A DNA stretch of 64,000 nt from Asterias rubens. Lineage: Eukaryota; Echinodermata; Asteroidea; Forcipulatida; Asteriidae. The notes below the pieces were generated by a model, which worked only from the letters and a program-made list of their open reading frames with translations, had not been told where the DNA came from and ran no database searches. The position numbers were made by a program, and so were the translations under genes. The stretch spans positions 15,994,151-16,058,150 of the forward strand of contig NC_047067.1 of assembly GCF_902459465.1 (NCBI RefSeq). The letters are read 5' to 3'. Numbering within the stretch: position 1 is the stretch's first letter; every line of letters starts with the position of its first letter. Positions 45,779 through 58,040 of this stretch are shown here, in pieces.

Positions 45779-46850
45779 AGGAAAAGCATGAAACACAATT
45801 CTCAAACCTGTTTTTATAATCATGAACCCATTGTAACCTCTGTCGGATGGACACATTCCCAAAGATGGCCCTACTTGAATTGAAATACCAAAGTTCTCTT
45901 ACGTTCTTCTTCTGGTATGTTCATTCAGATCCCAATGGTTATAATTCAAGTAATTCGAAGTCTTTGTTTTTGTTCAGCTGATCATCAGATAATTAATTGT
46001 TCATGGTTCATTATTACATAATGGAGAAAAAAATTCTTTGTTTAAAATCTTACGAAGAATATGTTTTATGGGAATAAAATATCAATGATAATAATAAATA
46101 CAACATTTATATTGCGCTGCAAACATCGTGGAAGGTATTTATCTCAAGATTGTGAAGAAAGAGTTCCAATATATTCGTTAACTTTTATGACGTAACATGA
46201 CTTTGCTTGCGACGTGACAGTTACTTATGCAACGTTTATCGTTGTATAACGATGCAGCATAATTCTATCCTTTGTAATTGGTCCTCGGGTTCGGCATTAA
46301 TTTGTTCGCACGAACACACCGTGACATGTTCAATTTCTTCCCAATTTTCAAGTATAACTAGCTTCTTGTTTTACTCTTAGTCTTTTATTATCATTTGCGA
46401 TTTTAGAACTTTGCCTAAATAAATATATTGTTAATATCACTTGAGGAATATTTCGACATAAATGTATTGTTTCCTGACTGTCCTGAGTAGACTACCGCCT
46501 TAATTATATTATCCGTGCTAATAATAACTATTTCGTTGAAAGTATTCATTCTATACCATCACCTAATAGTTCAAATGTTCACTACATTTTAGTTGATAAC
46601 GCTTATACTAATCAGATAGATTCAAAATGGAGGCAACCGTAGCAGCAAGGATGTGTGTAAATATTTTGTTCTTCATCTGTGTCTTATATGTTGTTGATTT
46701 ATTTGACTTGATGGTTTACTTTTCAACGAAGACACAGCAACATCTTGGGTTTTCATCTTTGTTATTCAGATTAAATTATCGTGAATTAAGCTGTTGAGTT
46801 GCCGTGTCCACATTGTGTCATTTGTTGACCCGTTACACTGCTGGAAGACC
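45779..46850. other. Intergenic, nothing recognised
   Basis: AT-rich; no gene or array. Confidence 0.35.
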
Positions 46851-47001
46851 AGGGGCCGATTTCACAAAGCAATCAAATTCATCGCAAGGCACTTTTTCAG
46901 TACTACGATAGTGTTTAGATTGTGACATCACAACTCTACTTAACAACTAGGATTGATTTGCAGACAAGATCAATCTTAGATCTAAGTGAAACCGGTCCCT
47001 T
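46851..47001. mobile_element. Probable MITE, AGGGGCCGATTTCAC termini
   Basis: Inverse right end GTGAAACCGGTCCCTT matches with about three mismatches; 151 bp, non-coding. The ends resemble those of the element at 24855. Confidence 0.6.
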
Positions 47002-47212
47002 GTTTCTCCATGGTTTGAGGGAACAGTGCGTATTCAACCAGTCAGGGAGACAATGAGTTAAAATACGCGCAGTGCCTGAATGTACATCGGCTACTCGCGC
47101 AATCTCTGTTACATTAGGATTCGGATTGAATCTAACCATGTCCCACCTGTCTCGTTTGACGACCCGTCATTATTCAAAATCTTATTCACACCAATGACTA
47201 TAAGCTTTATTG

Positions 47213-47640
47213 GAAAGCCCTTTCTTAATGCCGAACTACCAGCCCGAAGTCTTTTCTTAATGCCGAACTACCAGCCCGAAGTCTTTTCTTAATGCCGAAC
47301 TACCAGCCCGAAGTCTTTTCTTAATGCCGAACTACCAGCCCGAAGTCTTTTCTTAATGCCGAACTACCAGCCCGAAGTCTTTTCTTAATGCCGAACTACC
47401 AGCCCGAAGTCTTTTCTTAATGCCGAACTACCAACCCGAAGTCTTCTTTTCTTAATGCCGAACTACCAGCCCGAAGTCTTTTCTTAATGCCGAACTACCA
47501 GCCCAAAAGTCTTTTCTTAATGCCGAACTACCAACCCGAAGTCTTTTCTTAATGCCGAACTACCAGCCCGAAGTCTTTTCTTAATGCCGAACTACCAGCC
47601 CGAAGTCTTTTCTTAATGCCGAACTACCAGCCCGAATCTT
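47213..47640. repeat. 32-bp minisatellite, about 13 copies
   Basis: Unit CTTTTCTTAATGCCGAACTA plus CCAGCCCGAAGT; a few units vary in length. Confidence 0.95.
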
Positions 47641-47668
47641 CTCCGAGTGAAATGCTTAATAAAAGTTT

Positions 47669-47988
47669 TTATATAACTGACATACAGATCCTTGTAATTT
47701 GATTGGTGGAACGTACTTCACGTGACATTCACTATTACTCCCATCCGCACCGGCGATCAAAAAAACTATTCGCCCATGGGAAATAGCATTTCCCATTCAA
47801 CAGTTAGGATCATCCTTGTTCCCAATGTTTTCGAGCAATACAGCGCCGTCGCACCGCTGCTTAAACAAAGGAGCACCTGTTCAAAAGGTTGTGATCCGAT
47901 TGCTATCAAATTGGTGCATAGTTGCCGCTACGCGGCGCTATATGATTTTTGGTTGTCAAACACAAGGATCTTTATGTCAGTTATATAA
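47669..47988. mobile_element. MITE, 320 bp, 27-bp terminal inverted repeats
   Basis: Left TTATATAACTGACATACAGA and right TCTTTATGTCAGTTATATAA pair with one mismatch over 27 bp. It starts 29 bp after the 32-bp minisatellite. An 88-codon frame inside is incidental. Confidence 0.85.
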
Positions 47989-48212
47989 AACAAATATTGA
48001 GTGGCTTTAATTCGTGGAAAGGAAGGAATAAAGAGGTTTCGCAGAGTCACCGGGGTAAACAGGGGTAGAGAAAACAAGTCTGTTGTTGCAAGGCACAACA
48101 AATATATTATGACGGGGATTGTAGGTCCCCACGTTTCACAACGTGTTTCCTCACCATGACGTCATCATGTACCAAATAAAGCTCTCCTGAACTACAATTC
48201 ATAAAGTTGTAT

Positions 48213-49263
48213 AGGTTTTCTCGGTCAATTTCGGAAAATGAGCAGCCAATTTAATTTTCAGGTGTTCGAATTCAAGCTATTTTGCCTCTCCGGTTTTTAC
48301 TGCGTTTCAAATTCAGAATTCGGTTTTGTTTTGAGGCATTCAAATTCATTCTTTATTTATTACACACAATCAGCATTCAATTTAGCAAAGCTGGTTGGAC
48401 TAGAGATTTTGCTGATTTAATCAATTTCAATTTCGTAAAGAGGCAATCAATTTCGCTAAACGAGGATTCAAATAAGTACGACTAAAGAAATACGAATAAA
48501 CAGATAAACTGTAAAAGGCAACTGTACATTCACTTTTAAATCAAGCGATGTTTATTTTCTTTATTTTATGTTTCCAGTAGACTTCACCTGGGACCAAATA
48601 AGGTTTGTTTCTTCTTTATTTTTTCGGGAGATATTCAATGGTCAAAACCATTTATTTGAAACACATGTCATGACACGACGAAACGTGCGGAAACAAGGGT
48701 GGGTTTTGTCCGTTTTTTCTCCCGACTCCGATGACCTTTTAAGCCGAAATGTTCACAGGTTTTTTATTTTATATATAGGTTGTGATACAAAGTGTTGGCC
48801 TTTGGACAATACTGGCTTTTACTGAGCAAGACCTGATTTGAATGTGTTTGAATGTGGGTTTTTTGTGTTTTTTGTTTAATGTTTTATCGCCAACCGTGCC
48901 AGACATCTTGGCATTTTATGTTGAAGAGTGCCAAAATAATGAACAATATGCCTTTAACATTCGTAAGGAAACACAAGTTAACCAAGCGTTTTTAAGAATG
49001 CACAAATTCCAGAATTGACTGCCCAAAAATGAAATTGAATGCCTTAACGCACGCCTCCAAAAAAATCCCACGAATTTGAATGCAGCTTCGATGAATTGTT
49101 AATTGAATGATTATTTTTTTAAATGGAATAAAGTAAAAATACATTTGACTAGTCTTAAAATGAAATCGAATGACCCTTTTTAGAAGCATTCTATTTCGTG
49201 CGAAATAGAATAGGCTGGTGGTTAAATTGGCTGCTCATTTTCCGAAATTGACAGAGAAAACCA
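48213..49263. mobile_element. AGGTTTTCTCGG-family MITE, enlarged by an internal insertion
   Basis: Ends AGGTTTTCTCGGTCAATTTC and GAAATTGACAGAGAAAACC. At 1.05 kb it is about 640 bp longer than sisters at 16731 and 54054. The extra DNA includes 48663-48825, a minus-orientation relative of 53388-53550. Confidence 0.75.
48663..48825 (-). mobile_element. Divergent TTAA-type MITE relative
   Basis: Minus-strand GTCATCGGAGTCGGGAGAAA and TTTCCGCACGTTTCG are shared with 53388-53550; both keep the family's AAAACCTGTGAA-type block. Confidence 0.6.
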
Positions 49264-49916
49264 TTTAATTAAGTCCCTGCACCGCCCGACTTTGTTGAAA
49301 GGGTGACTGGTTTGCAAGATAAATGCCTCTCGTTAACGTTACCGGTAATTTTTACGACGATTATTTTTTCATAAGATTAGAATGAACACAATAGCTGTTC
49401 GAGACTAATGTCTGGCTCAATGCTCATACCGATTAATTGCTGAGGCATTAGTTTGGAAAACATCATCATGATGAAAGACAATTTAAAATTTGTTTACAAA
49501 TGAGCGTTTTATTAGGTAACAGCTAAAATATTTCATCATCATAAACGTTGACATTAAAATAAAATAAAAAATACATAATGATTAGATCGATTGGCCAATG
49601 CGTAAAAGTGACTAGCAAATGTTATTTTAGATGTTATTATTTTTCTGCAAACACCAGCTAGCGATGTTTCCTTCTACAACTTATTACAGTGTGTCACTTT
49701 ATGCAGATGGGAGGTCTAGTTAAGCTAAAAGGTTAAAGGGGGTGTTATTTTGGGAAATCACTCTTAAAATGAATGTAAAGAGAAATTTTGGTTAGAGGCC
49801 TATACAGCAATTTTTAAAGGTATAAAGCATTTTTAAGAAATATTTTACTAAAAAGTAATGTAGTTATGTAAAAGAAAAAAAGAAAAAAAAAAAAAAAGTC
49901 TGGTGCCCAAAGTATG
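49264..49916. other. Intergenic, nothing recognised
   Basis: AT-rich; ends in a poly-A tract at 49873-49897. Confidence 0.35.
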
Positions 49917-50880
49917 ATGTCGTCATCATGCAATAGGCAAACTGATCATCCAGTATTATATCTTCATTATGCAATAGGCAAACTGCATGATCATCCAGTA
50001 TTATCATGCAATAGGCAAACTGATCACCCAATATTATATCTTCATCATGCAATAGGCAAACTGGTCATCCAGTATTATATCTTCATTATGCAATAGGCAA
50101 ACTGCATGATCATCCAGTATTATCATGCAATAGGCAAACTGATCATCCAGTATAATATCTTCATCATGCAATAGGCAAACTGATCATCCAGTATTATATC
50201 TTCATCATGCAATAGGCAAACTGCATGATCATCCAGTATTATCATGCAATAGGCAAACTGATCATCCAGTATTATATCTTCATCATGCAATAGGCAAACT
50301 GGTCATCCAGTATTATATCTTCATTATGCAATAGGCAAACTGCATGATCATCCAGTATTATCATGCAATAGGCAAACTGATCATCCAGTATAATATCTTC
50401 ATCATGCAATAGGCAAACTGATCATCCAGTATTATATCTTCATCATGCAATAGGCAAACTGATCATCCAATATTATATCTTCATCATGCAATAGGCAAAC
50501 TGATCATCCAGTATTATATCTTCATTATGCAATAGGCAAACTGCATGATCATCCAGTATTATATCTTCATCATGCAATAGGCAAACTGATCATCCAGTAT
50601 TATATATTTATTATGCAATAGGCAAACTGGTCATCCAGTATTTTTTTTCATCGTGCAATAAGCAAACTGATCATCCAGTATTACATATTCATCATGCAAT
50701 ATGCAAACTGATCATCCACTGTTATATCTTCATTATGCAATAGGCAAACTGATCATCCAGTATTATATCTTCATCATGCAACAAGCAAACTGATCATCCA
50801 GTATTACAAATTTATCATGCAACAAGCAAACTGATCATCCAGTATTTTGTTATCTTCATCTGGTAATAGGTAAACTGATC
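49917..50880. repeat. 41-bp minisatellite, about 24 units, with 119-bp higher-order repeat
   Basis: Unit AAACTGATCATCCAGTATTA plus TATCTTCATCATGCAATAGGC. A GCATGATC variant unit recurs at 49985, 50104, 50223 and 50342, exactly 119 bp apart. The right end is more diverged. Confidence 0.95.
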
Positions 50881-52217
50881 ATAATGATTTTGTCTTGCTT
50901 GATATATTCAATCACTTTGACAACGGGGAAGTCAAGTACCGTGCTCAAGGGGATGCTGCGTCCAGCTGAATCTATTCTCAAACCCAACACACTTCTGCCA
51001 AATTTATAATTTCCAGAAACTGTCAGTCTCAGATTCCATTCAGTCACATCTAAATGTGTTTTGTGTGTGTTGTGTTTTTGTTTATGTTGTGGATGGGGAT
51101 GTTAGGGGGCCTAAGAGTACATTTATGATGTCAAGATTCTACTTTTGTTGATAGCAGCTCTCTTGGCAATCGGTGTTACAACCTTGATATCGCACATTAC
51201 GTCAACCAATGGGTTTGTGGGTAGGAACAGTTTAACGAAAAGTATTTAAATTGTTCTCAATTCAACAGCATTAAACAACAAAATTATAATCTTTATCCAA
51301 TTCAAGGAGATTGTGAATACTTTAACATATTTTCCTTTTTTCATCAAAGTCTTCATACCGACTTAATATTTAATTTTAATTTTTAGATTCGGTGAAAAAA
51401 AATTACTAACGTGAATTAATACAGTCAAACAAACTCGTCAAAGAAAATCATCTTGAAGCAAAATGATAGGACAAATTGTCAAGTTGACAAAGATTACCCG
51501 TATCATCTAATTGAATCCTCAAAATCTGCCAGTATTCAGCATACGTCAATCTGATAAATGTCTCTCTTAGTCGCTTGCGATTTCTGAGGAGGTGGTTTTA
51601 TGACAGTATTGATGATGATAAACTTAAAAGAAGTTTCCTGCATCCTTAGATGCAAGATCGTGCCATAGCGAAGGATATTACACTTACGCCTTTGAACTCG
51701 TCCGGCGCAGTGAATTAATGAGTCCCCAAGCTCTCGGAAGTCCTAGCTATTATCACTCACCAAATGAAACCCCATCATTAAGACTGAAAACCACACCGTG
51801 CTCAGCCTTTTCACAAAAAGTTTGCTCCAAGAGATGAATACAAAATTACCGAATCTACGTCAAGACATTGCAGGGAAACCGTTGTAGAATGCGGAAGAAT
51901 GTTTGGCGCACAGAGGGGTAACTATACGCTACGTGCCTAAGGACAAAAACTCGCCCGTTGCAAAATGACGTGGCAATGTAAAATCGGTATTTATCAGCTT
52001 GGCTTGTGGCTTGTAATTCATGGACATTTAGAAAACACAGGATACTGTAATCTAATGAGTCTTGGCAAATTAAATATCTCTTTAGAGTCCACGTTCAATT
52101 CGCTTATGGTTCATTTTATCATCGGTTTATTTTGGTCTGGCAAGGATTCTTATTAAAAAAACACAGCTTTGTTAACGTCTTTCATATTTGTGAAAACCAA
52201 ATCAAGACAGATCATTT
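50881..52217. other. Intergenic, nothing recognised
   Basis: No array, transposon or convincing coding frame. Confidence 0.35.
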
Positions 52218-52592
52218 AAAGGAACAGACGTTGCCTTGGACCGGTCGAGTTTGTAAAGCGTTTGTAACCGTTGGTTATAAAATGCATTGGTTAGAAAGAT
52301 GTTTTAAAAGTAGAACACAATGATCCACACAAAATAATATGCCTCGAAATTGCGTCTGGTTTTCCTTTTAGCTCGTCGACTAACACGGTCGGCCATTAAG
52401 GGAGTCAAATTTTTTACTCCCATAAATGGCCGACCGTGTTAGTTCGCACAGTAAAAGGAAAACCACGCATTTCGAGACAAATTTGTGCTGATCATTGTAT
52501 TCTACTTTTCCAACCATAAAGCATTGTATAACAAACGGTTACAAATGCATTTTATTCTGCCAACTCGTCCGATCCAAGGCAACGTTCCCTTA
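52218..52592. mobile_element. Foldback MITE, 375 bp, TTAA flanks
   Basis: Ends AAGGAACAGACGTTGCCTTGG and, inverted, CCAAGGCAACGTTCCCTT; TTAA at 52216-52219 and 52590-52593. The two halves are complementary nearly throughout, with CTAACACGGTCGGCCATTAA against ATGGCCGACCGTGTTAG around a short loop near 52410. Confidence 0.85.
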
Positions 52593-52891
52593 AACACTGA
52601 TCATATAATTTAAGAGAAATCGAGGAAAAATCTTAACTCAAGTACGAAATTAAAGAAGAAAACTCCAATATAAAGTCTAATTACATATTAACAAGCAAAA
52701 TGGCGTTACACAAAAAAATACATGCAGTCGTTTCTTAGTTTTTATGGTATAATGCTACTTGCACACTGGGGAGAATATGCTGGCGAATGTGCTAACGAAT
52801 GAAAAATTTTGAAAAGAAATTGCTCAAGTTTCGCATCATCCGCCGTGTCTTCGTAAGCGTTGGTAACATATTCGGAACGTTCACAAGTTAA

Positions 52892-53081
52892 CCCCGGTTC
52901 ATACTTCTTGCGAATGCGAATGCGAAGCGAATCGTGACGTCACAAATTCGCAACGAACAATTCGCAGCAGTTGCCCTCTGCTCTACACCCTTGCGAATAA
53001 TCGCTGCGAAAGGAGGGTGTGACGTCAAATTCACGTCAAATTCGCTTCGCATTCGCGTTCGCATGAAGTGTGAACCGGGCT
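52892..53081. mobile_element. MITE, 190 bp, TTA target duplication (PIF/Harbinger-like)
   Basis: Left ACCCCGGTTCATACTTCTTG, right CATGAAGTGTGAACCGGGCT; the arms are built of GCGAATGCGAA repeats. TTA flanks both ends, and the related unoccupied sequence near 53777 reads AACAATTATTCC. Confidence 0.85.
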
Positions 53082-53917
53082 TTATTCCAACACTTCCTTA
53101 CGAAGATCGGTCAATTTTGAAGCGCTTTCTAAATTTCAGCAAATGTTGCGAAAGCTGTCTTTTTTCGTAAGCATTGGTAAGGTTGGTAAAGCGTGCGTAA
53201 GCGTTGGCAACGTTCGTAAAGGCATTAGCAAGCGTTGGTAAGCATTCGTAATAAAATAGGAAAATATTGGTAAGGAGAGGGCCGACCGAAGACGATCGAG
53301 GGGTGAAACCGAGATATGAAAAATCACTATCCAATCGCCATTTTTGGACGAATTATACCATTAAGCCATTATACACTTTCGGTAAACAGTATTGTCCAAG
53401 TCCCACACTTCGTGTATCACAACTTATATATAAAATAACAAACCTGTGAAAACATAATTATGCTCAATCGGTCATCGGAGTCGGGAGAAAATAACGGGAA
53501 AACCCACTCTTGTTTCCGCACGTTTCGCCGTGTCATGACATGAGTCTAAAAAAAACGTAATTCTCGCTATCGAGAATTGATATTGTTTTTTTAAAGCATT
53601 TCTTGGATATATTATATCAGGAGAAGTCTTTCACCATTACCTTCTGTAAACCCTGTAAGTTATTTGTAAATCTGTGAACCTTTTTTTTTCTTTTCTGTAC
53701 CGAAAGTATATCATGGCTGTAAACTTAGCAACATTCGCCGTGTCTTCGTCAGCGTTCGTAACAATTTCGGTACGTTCAACAATTATTCCCACCTCCTTAC
53801 GAAGATCGGTCAATTTATGCTTCTCTCAAAAGGCGAATATGCTTGCGAATGTGCTATACTAACGGAAGGAAATATTTAACAATCGCTCAAACTTCGCAAC
53901 ATTCGCGTACGTACATA
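53082..53917. other. Repeat-derived intergenic DNA
   Basis: Two related stretches (52840-53115 and 53725-53820) share GCCGTGTCTTCGT and TTACGAAGATCGGTCAATTT. 53164-53250 holds TTGGTAAG-type short repeats. 53388-53550 is a divergent TTAA-type MITE relative. Confidence 0.5.
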
Positions 53918-54634
53918 GCGTGTACGAGGATGATAAATTAATAGTCTGTAACCATTTCGGATTACATGACACTACATGCAGCACAGTAAAAGTTTTCGCA
54001 ATCTGTATTCGCGTCGTCCGTGGATTGTAGCGTTCGGGTCTGTAACTTAATAAAGGTTTTCTCGGCCAATTTTGGAAAAAGAGCAGCCAATTTAACCGTC
54101 AAGCTATTCTATTTCGCGCGAAATCGAATGCTACTGAAAAGGGTCATTCGATTTCGTTTTATTATTAGTCAAATGTAATGTTGCGTCATTCGATTTAACA
54201 AAATAATCATTCAATTTAACAATTCATCAAAGCAGCATTCAAATTCGCAAGCGCTTCTTGAGGCGTGTGTGTCTAGAAAAAGAATGACGATACACTAAAT
54301 TGAACATAGTGCTAAAGGAATTTGACTCGACTCAAAACGAAATTGAATGGCCGAATTCTGAATTTGAAACGCAGTAACAACTAGAGAGGCAAAACAGCTT
54401 TAATTCGAACGCATGAAAATGAAATTGGCTGCTCATTTGCCGAATTTGACCGAGAAAACCTATAATAAGTACAGTATTTAGAAATGTTTGGGGTGTTATA
54501 AAACAAATATTGACTGCTTTTACTCGTGCAATACTTAAAACTATGACTACCTCGGTGATCCCCGGAGCTCCGGGGATCACCGAGGTAGTCATAGTTTAAA
54601 CCATAGCACTCGAAGCAGTCAATATTTGTATAAT
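53918..54634. mobile_element. Foldback element, filled-site copy
   Basis: Same element as 28692-29030 but interrupted by a MITE at 54054-54461. Its hairpin is a perfect 60-bp palindrome (54538-54597) with no loop. Confidence 0.85.
54054..54461. mobile_element. AGGTTTTCTCGG-family MITE, 408 bp, ATAA target duplication
   Basis: ATAA at 54050-54053 and 54462-54465. The empty copy at 28.8 kb has a single ATAA (CTTAATAATAAGT). Confidence 0.92.
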
Positions 54635-54975
54635 ATCCAGTAGGGGTATGGATGGGTATATATCCAGTAGGGGTATGGATGGGTATATATCCAGTAGGGG
54701 TATGGATGGGTATATATCCAATAGGGGTATGGATGGGTATATATCCAGTAGGGGTATGGATGGGTATATATCCAGTAGGGGTATGGATGGGTATATATCC
54801 AGTAGGGGTATGGATGGGTATATATCCAGTAGGGGTATGGATGGGTATATATCAAGTAGGGGTATGGATGGGTATATATCAAGTAGGGGTATGGATGGGT
54901 ATATATCCAGTAGGGATATGGACGGGTATATATCCAGTAGGGGTATGGATGGGTATATATCCAGTAGGGGTATTG
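54635..54975. repeat. 27-bp minisatellite, array 1, about 12 copies
   Basis: Unit GGGGTATGGATGGGTATATA plus TCCAGTA. It begins at the very end of the foldback element. The period is nine codons, so several frames stay open. Confidence 0.95.
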
Positions 54976-55146
54976 TTTCACTGAGCCAGTGACCTTTGAG
55001 ATTGTAACGAGCACCCTCTAGTGACTGTAGATGTTTAGTGTTTACATGTGGTTGTTTCAGCCATGTTTCACCATGTTTTACTGTAGCAGTTCTTAGCCGA
55101 AAAGTTTATAGTCAAAACCAGCAGTTATCAGTTTTTTTTTCTTCAG

Positions 55147-55186
55147 AGATTATGGACACCAGGTTTACTAGAGTCTTGCCAAAGAA
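55147..55186 (+). other. Candidate 40-nt exon
   Basis: Preceded by a T9 tract and CTTCAG, followed by GTGAGTACC. One reading frame (RLWTPGLLESCQR plus 1 nt) is open and in phase with the next candidate exon. No recognised product. Confidence 0.25.
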
Positions 55187-55566
55187 GTGAGTACCCCTTT
55201 TCAGTTGTGATTTTGATGATGTAAGCCCTTATTAGAGCAGACATAATTTACTAGTCTTCATGTTGAAATTAAAGGGACATGCAACTTGTTTACATGCAGA
55301 TTGGGTACATTTACGTGTAAGAAGTTTCCCAGCTTTTGCTAGTTTCAGACCAGATGTGAGAAATTAGGGATTGTTTATTAATGATGGACATGGAATCCAT
55401 GGACATTACTGAGAGATAAGGACAGTTTGATATGTTTCCCAAGTATTTCCTGGATTATTATGAAGGTTTAAGGAGAGTTTTAAGAACCACTTTCTTTCTG
55501 ACAAGTTCAACTTTGATTAAGGATCACATGTATTAAGGATCTCTTTTTCTGTATGTTTATTTACAG

Positions 55567-55642
55567 TTCGAATTGCATTAAAATACGAAAGCAAGATATC
55601 TAGTCTGTGTCACAACTGTATGCCTTACTCCTTGATGAGCCA
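55567..55642 (+). other. Candidate 76-nt exon abutting 27-bp array 2
   Basis: Preceded by TGTTTATTTACAG and followed by CAG|GTATGG, where the donor GT is the first base pair of the minisatellite. The frame continuing from 55147-55186 reads IRIALKYESKISSLCHNCMP then YSLMSQ without a stop. Function unknown. Confidence 0.25.
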
Positions 55643-56146
55643 GGTATGGATGGGTATATATCCAGTAGGGGTATGGATGGGTATATATCCAATAGGGGTA
55701 TGGATGGGTATATATCCAGTAGGGGTATGGATGGGTATATATCCAGTAGGGGTATGGATGGGTATATATCCAATAGGGGTATGGATGGGTATATATCCAG
55801 TAGGGGTATGGATGGGTATATATCAAGTAGGGGTATGGATGGGTATATATCCAGTAGGGGTATGGATGGGTATATATCCAGTAGGGGTATGGATGGGTAT
55901 ATATCCAGTAGGGGTATGGATGGGTATATATCCAGTAGGGGTATGGATGGGTATATATCCAGTAGGGGTATGGACGGGTATATATCCAATAGGGGTATGG
56001 ATGGGTATATATCAAGTAGGGGTATGGATGGGTATAAATCCAGTAGGGGTATGGACGGGTATATATCCAGTAGGGGTATGGATGGGTATATATCCAGTAG
56101 GGATATGGATGGGTATATATCCAGTAGGGGTTTGGATGGGTATATA
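55643..56146. repeat. 27-bp minisatellite, array 2, about 19 copies
   Basis: Same unit and orientation as array 1, with the same variants (TCCAATA, TCAAGTA, GGACGGG). The arrays are about 670 bp apart. Confidence 0.95.
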
Positions 56147-56836
56147 TCCGTCACTGGTCCGTAGAGTACTCACCATTCAAACTTTATATGCCCTTTCATA
56201 TGTGACGAGTCAAGGTTCAATATTCAAAGACCATCAGCTTACTATGATATGACTCTTTTTTCCTCAATTTTGTTTAATTACTTATTATTATTATCATCTT
56301 AATCGTTGAGTGTGCGTGTGTGTATTGATGGATAGTAAAACAATCAAACTAATAGGCAGAACACTGTATCCAAAACACACACGAGGCAATAACCTTGAAA
56401 TGCAACTCCGATACCATCAAGACCAATTAAGCTGAGATTTCCCAAGGCGTCTGTTGCAGCGGTGTTGATAAAAATATTTCAGTGGAAATGAGTCCCCGGG
56501 TTCCTTGCACTTTAACATATTCCCATGAGCATCAACGCTGTACTCTACAAAAGCAGAGGCGATTTGATTTAAAGTAGCTGCTTTCGTCTTCATTACAGAG
56601 GCTAAACAAGTCCAAAACCAGCTCAGAAACTGTCATTTATATTGTTATTAGCTTTCGATTTATAAGAGCACATTAGGTTTCGCAAACGCTGCAAACATTT
56701 TTGTCGACTATATACATTGCATGGAGTCATCGCATACTATGAAAAGGTTGTTTGCGCAATACAGTTATTTCGTACTAGGCCTTTCGAAAGTCAGGAGCGA
56801 TATTTTTATTAAAAGCAGCAAAATGTTGCGCACAAA
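56147..56836. other. Intergenic, nothing recognised
   Basis: No supported feature. Confidence 0.35.
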
Positions 56837-57337
56837 GTAAACTGAAGTAAGCCGAAGAAAGCCGAAGTAAACTGTGGTATTAACTGAAGTAAACTGATGT
56901 AAACTGATGTAAACTGATGTAAACTGATGTAAACTGAAGTAAGCTGAAGTAAACTGAAGTAAGCTGAAGTAAAATGAAGTAAACCAAAGCAAACTGAAGT
57001 AAGCCGAAATAAACTGAAGTAAACCGAAGTAAACTGAAGTAAGCTGAAGTAAACCAAAGCAAACAGAAGTAAACCGAAGTAAACTGAAGTAAGCTGAAGT
57101 AAACTGAAGTAAACCAAAGCAAACCGAAGTAAGCTGAAGTAAGCTGAAGTAAACTGATGTTAACTGATATAAACTGATTCAAACCGAAGTAAACTGAAGC
57201 AAGCCGGAGTAAACTGAAGTAAACTCTAGTAAGCTGATGTAAACTGATGTAAACTGAAGTAGACTGAAGTAAACTGAAGTTAACTGAAATAAACTAAAGG
57301 GAACCGAATTAAACTGAAGTAAACTGAAGTAAACCGA
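56837..57337. repeat. 10-bp repeat array, about 50 copies
   Basis: AAACTGAAGT with AAGCTGAAGT, AAACCGAAGT and AAACTGATGT variants. Near-perfect 10-bp phasing gives long minus-strand frames rich in FTSVYF, which are artefacts. Confidence 0.95.
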
Positions 57338-58040
57338 CCTGGTATGTGGACTTAATATTCAGCTTTGTGCTGCACGTTATTGTGCAACGTTATTTCTTGT
57401 TAAAATGCTATTCCACTCATCCGTGAGATGTAACGGTTGATGACATCATCGATGTTCATCATATATCGGGCTGATCCAGTTACCATATCAACATATTTCT
57501 TACTTGTAACTCTTTTTAAAGTTGAAACATTTTCACTTTGCTGAAAAAAAGAAAAAAAAACAGTTCAACATATTTAAGTATGCTGTCAGCATAAACTTTT
57601 CAATGCCAATGGAGTTTCCTTTTGGTATTCATTTGCCCCTCCTAAGCTTTTATAAGCTCTTATCCATAACGCATAAAAATGACAAAATCTGAACCAAAAA
57701 TACGACCACCCAACAAACAAAAGGGGAGCCAAGCATCCATCCCAAGGGTAAGCCACCAGTGCAACATGAACATATCGTCACTGAGAGACAGCTAAAACTT
57801 AGTTTATTTTGAAGACTTTGAATACGATCTCAAGGTTGTTAATTGTTTAACTTGCTGTTCGTGTCCATGTACGTCAAATAGACACGGTTCTATAACGACC
57901 TAAACTGTACATCCTTCAGATGAGCCGAAGTCAATTCCCTACAAATACACCAGTGTAAATAAAACATATTGCAATCATAATACTTAAATTATAAGTGAAG
58001 CACAAATCTTTCCAATACTATAGTCTTCCCCGTCTGAAAA
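57338..58040. other. Intergenic, nothing recognised
   Basis: No supported feature. Confidence 0.35.

Noticed and set aside
47722-48010. 88- and 64-codon overlapping frames
   Set aside because: Located inside the 47669-47988 MITE; two registers open by chance.
54619-56252. Frames of 110-210 codons with MDGYISSRG or YPYWIYTHP repeats
   Set aside because: The 27-bp unit equals nine codons; open in nearly all registers and on both strands.
56765-57182. Minus frames rich in FTSVYFSLLQ
   Set aside because: Direct translation of the AAACTGAAGT array.
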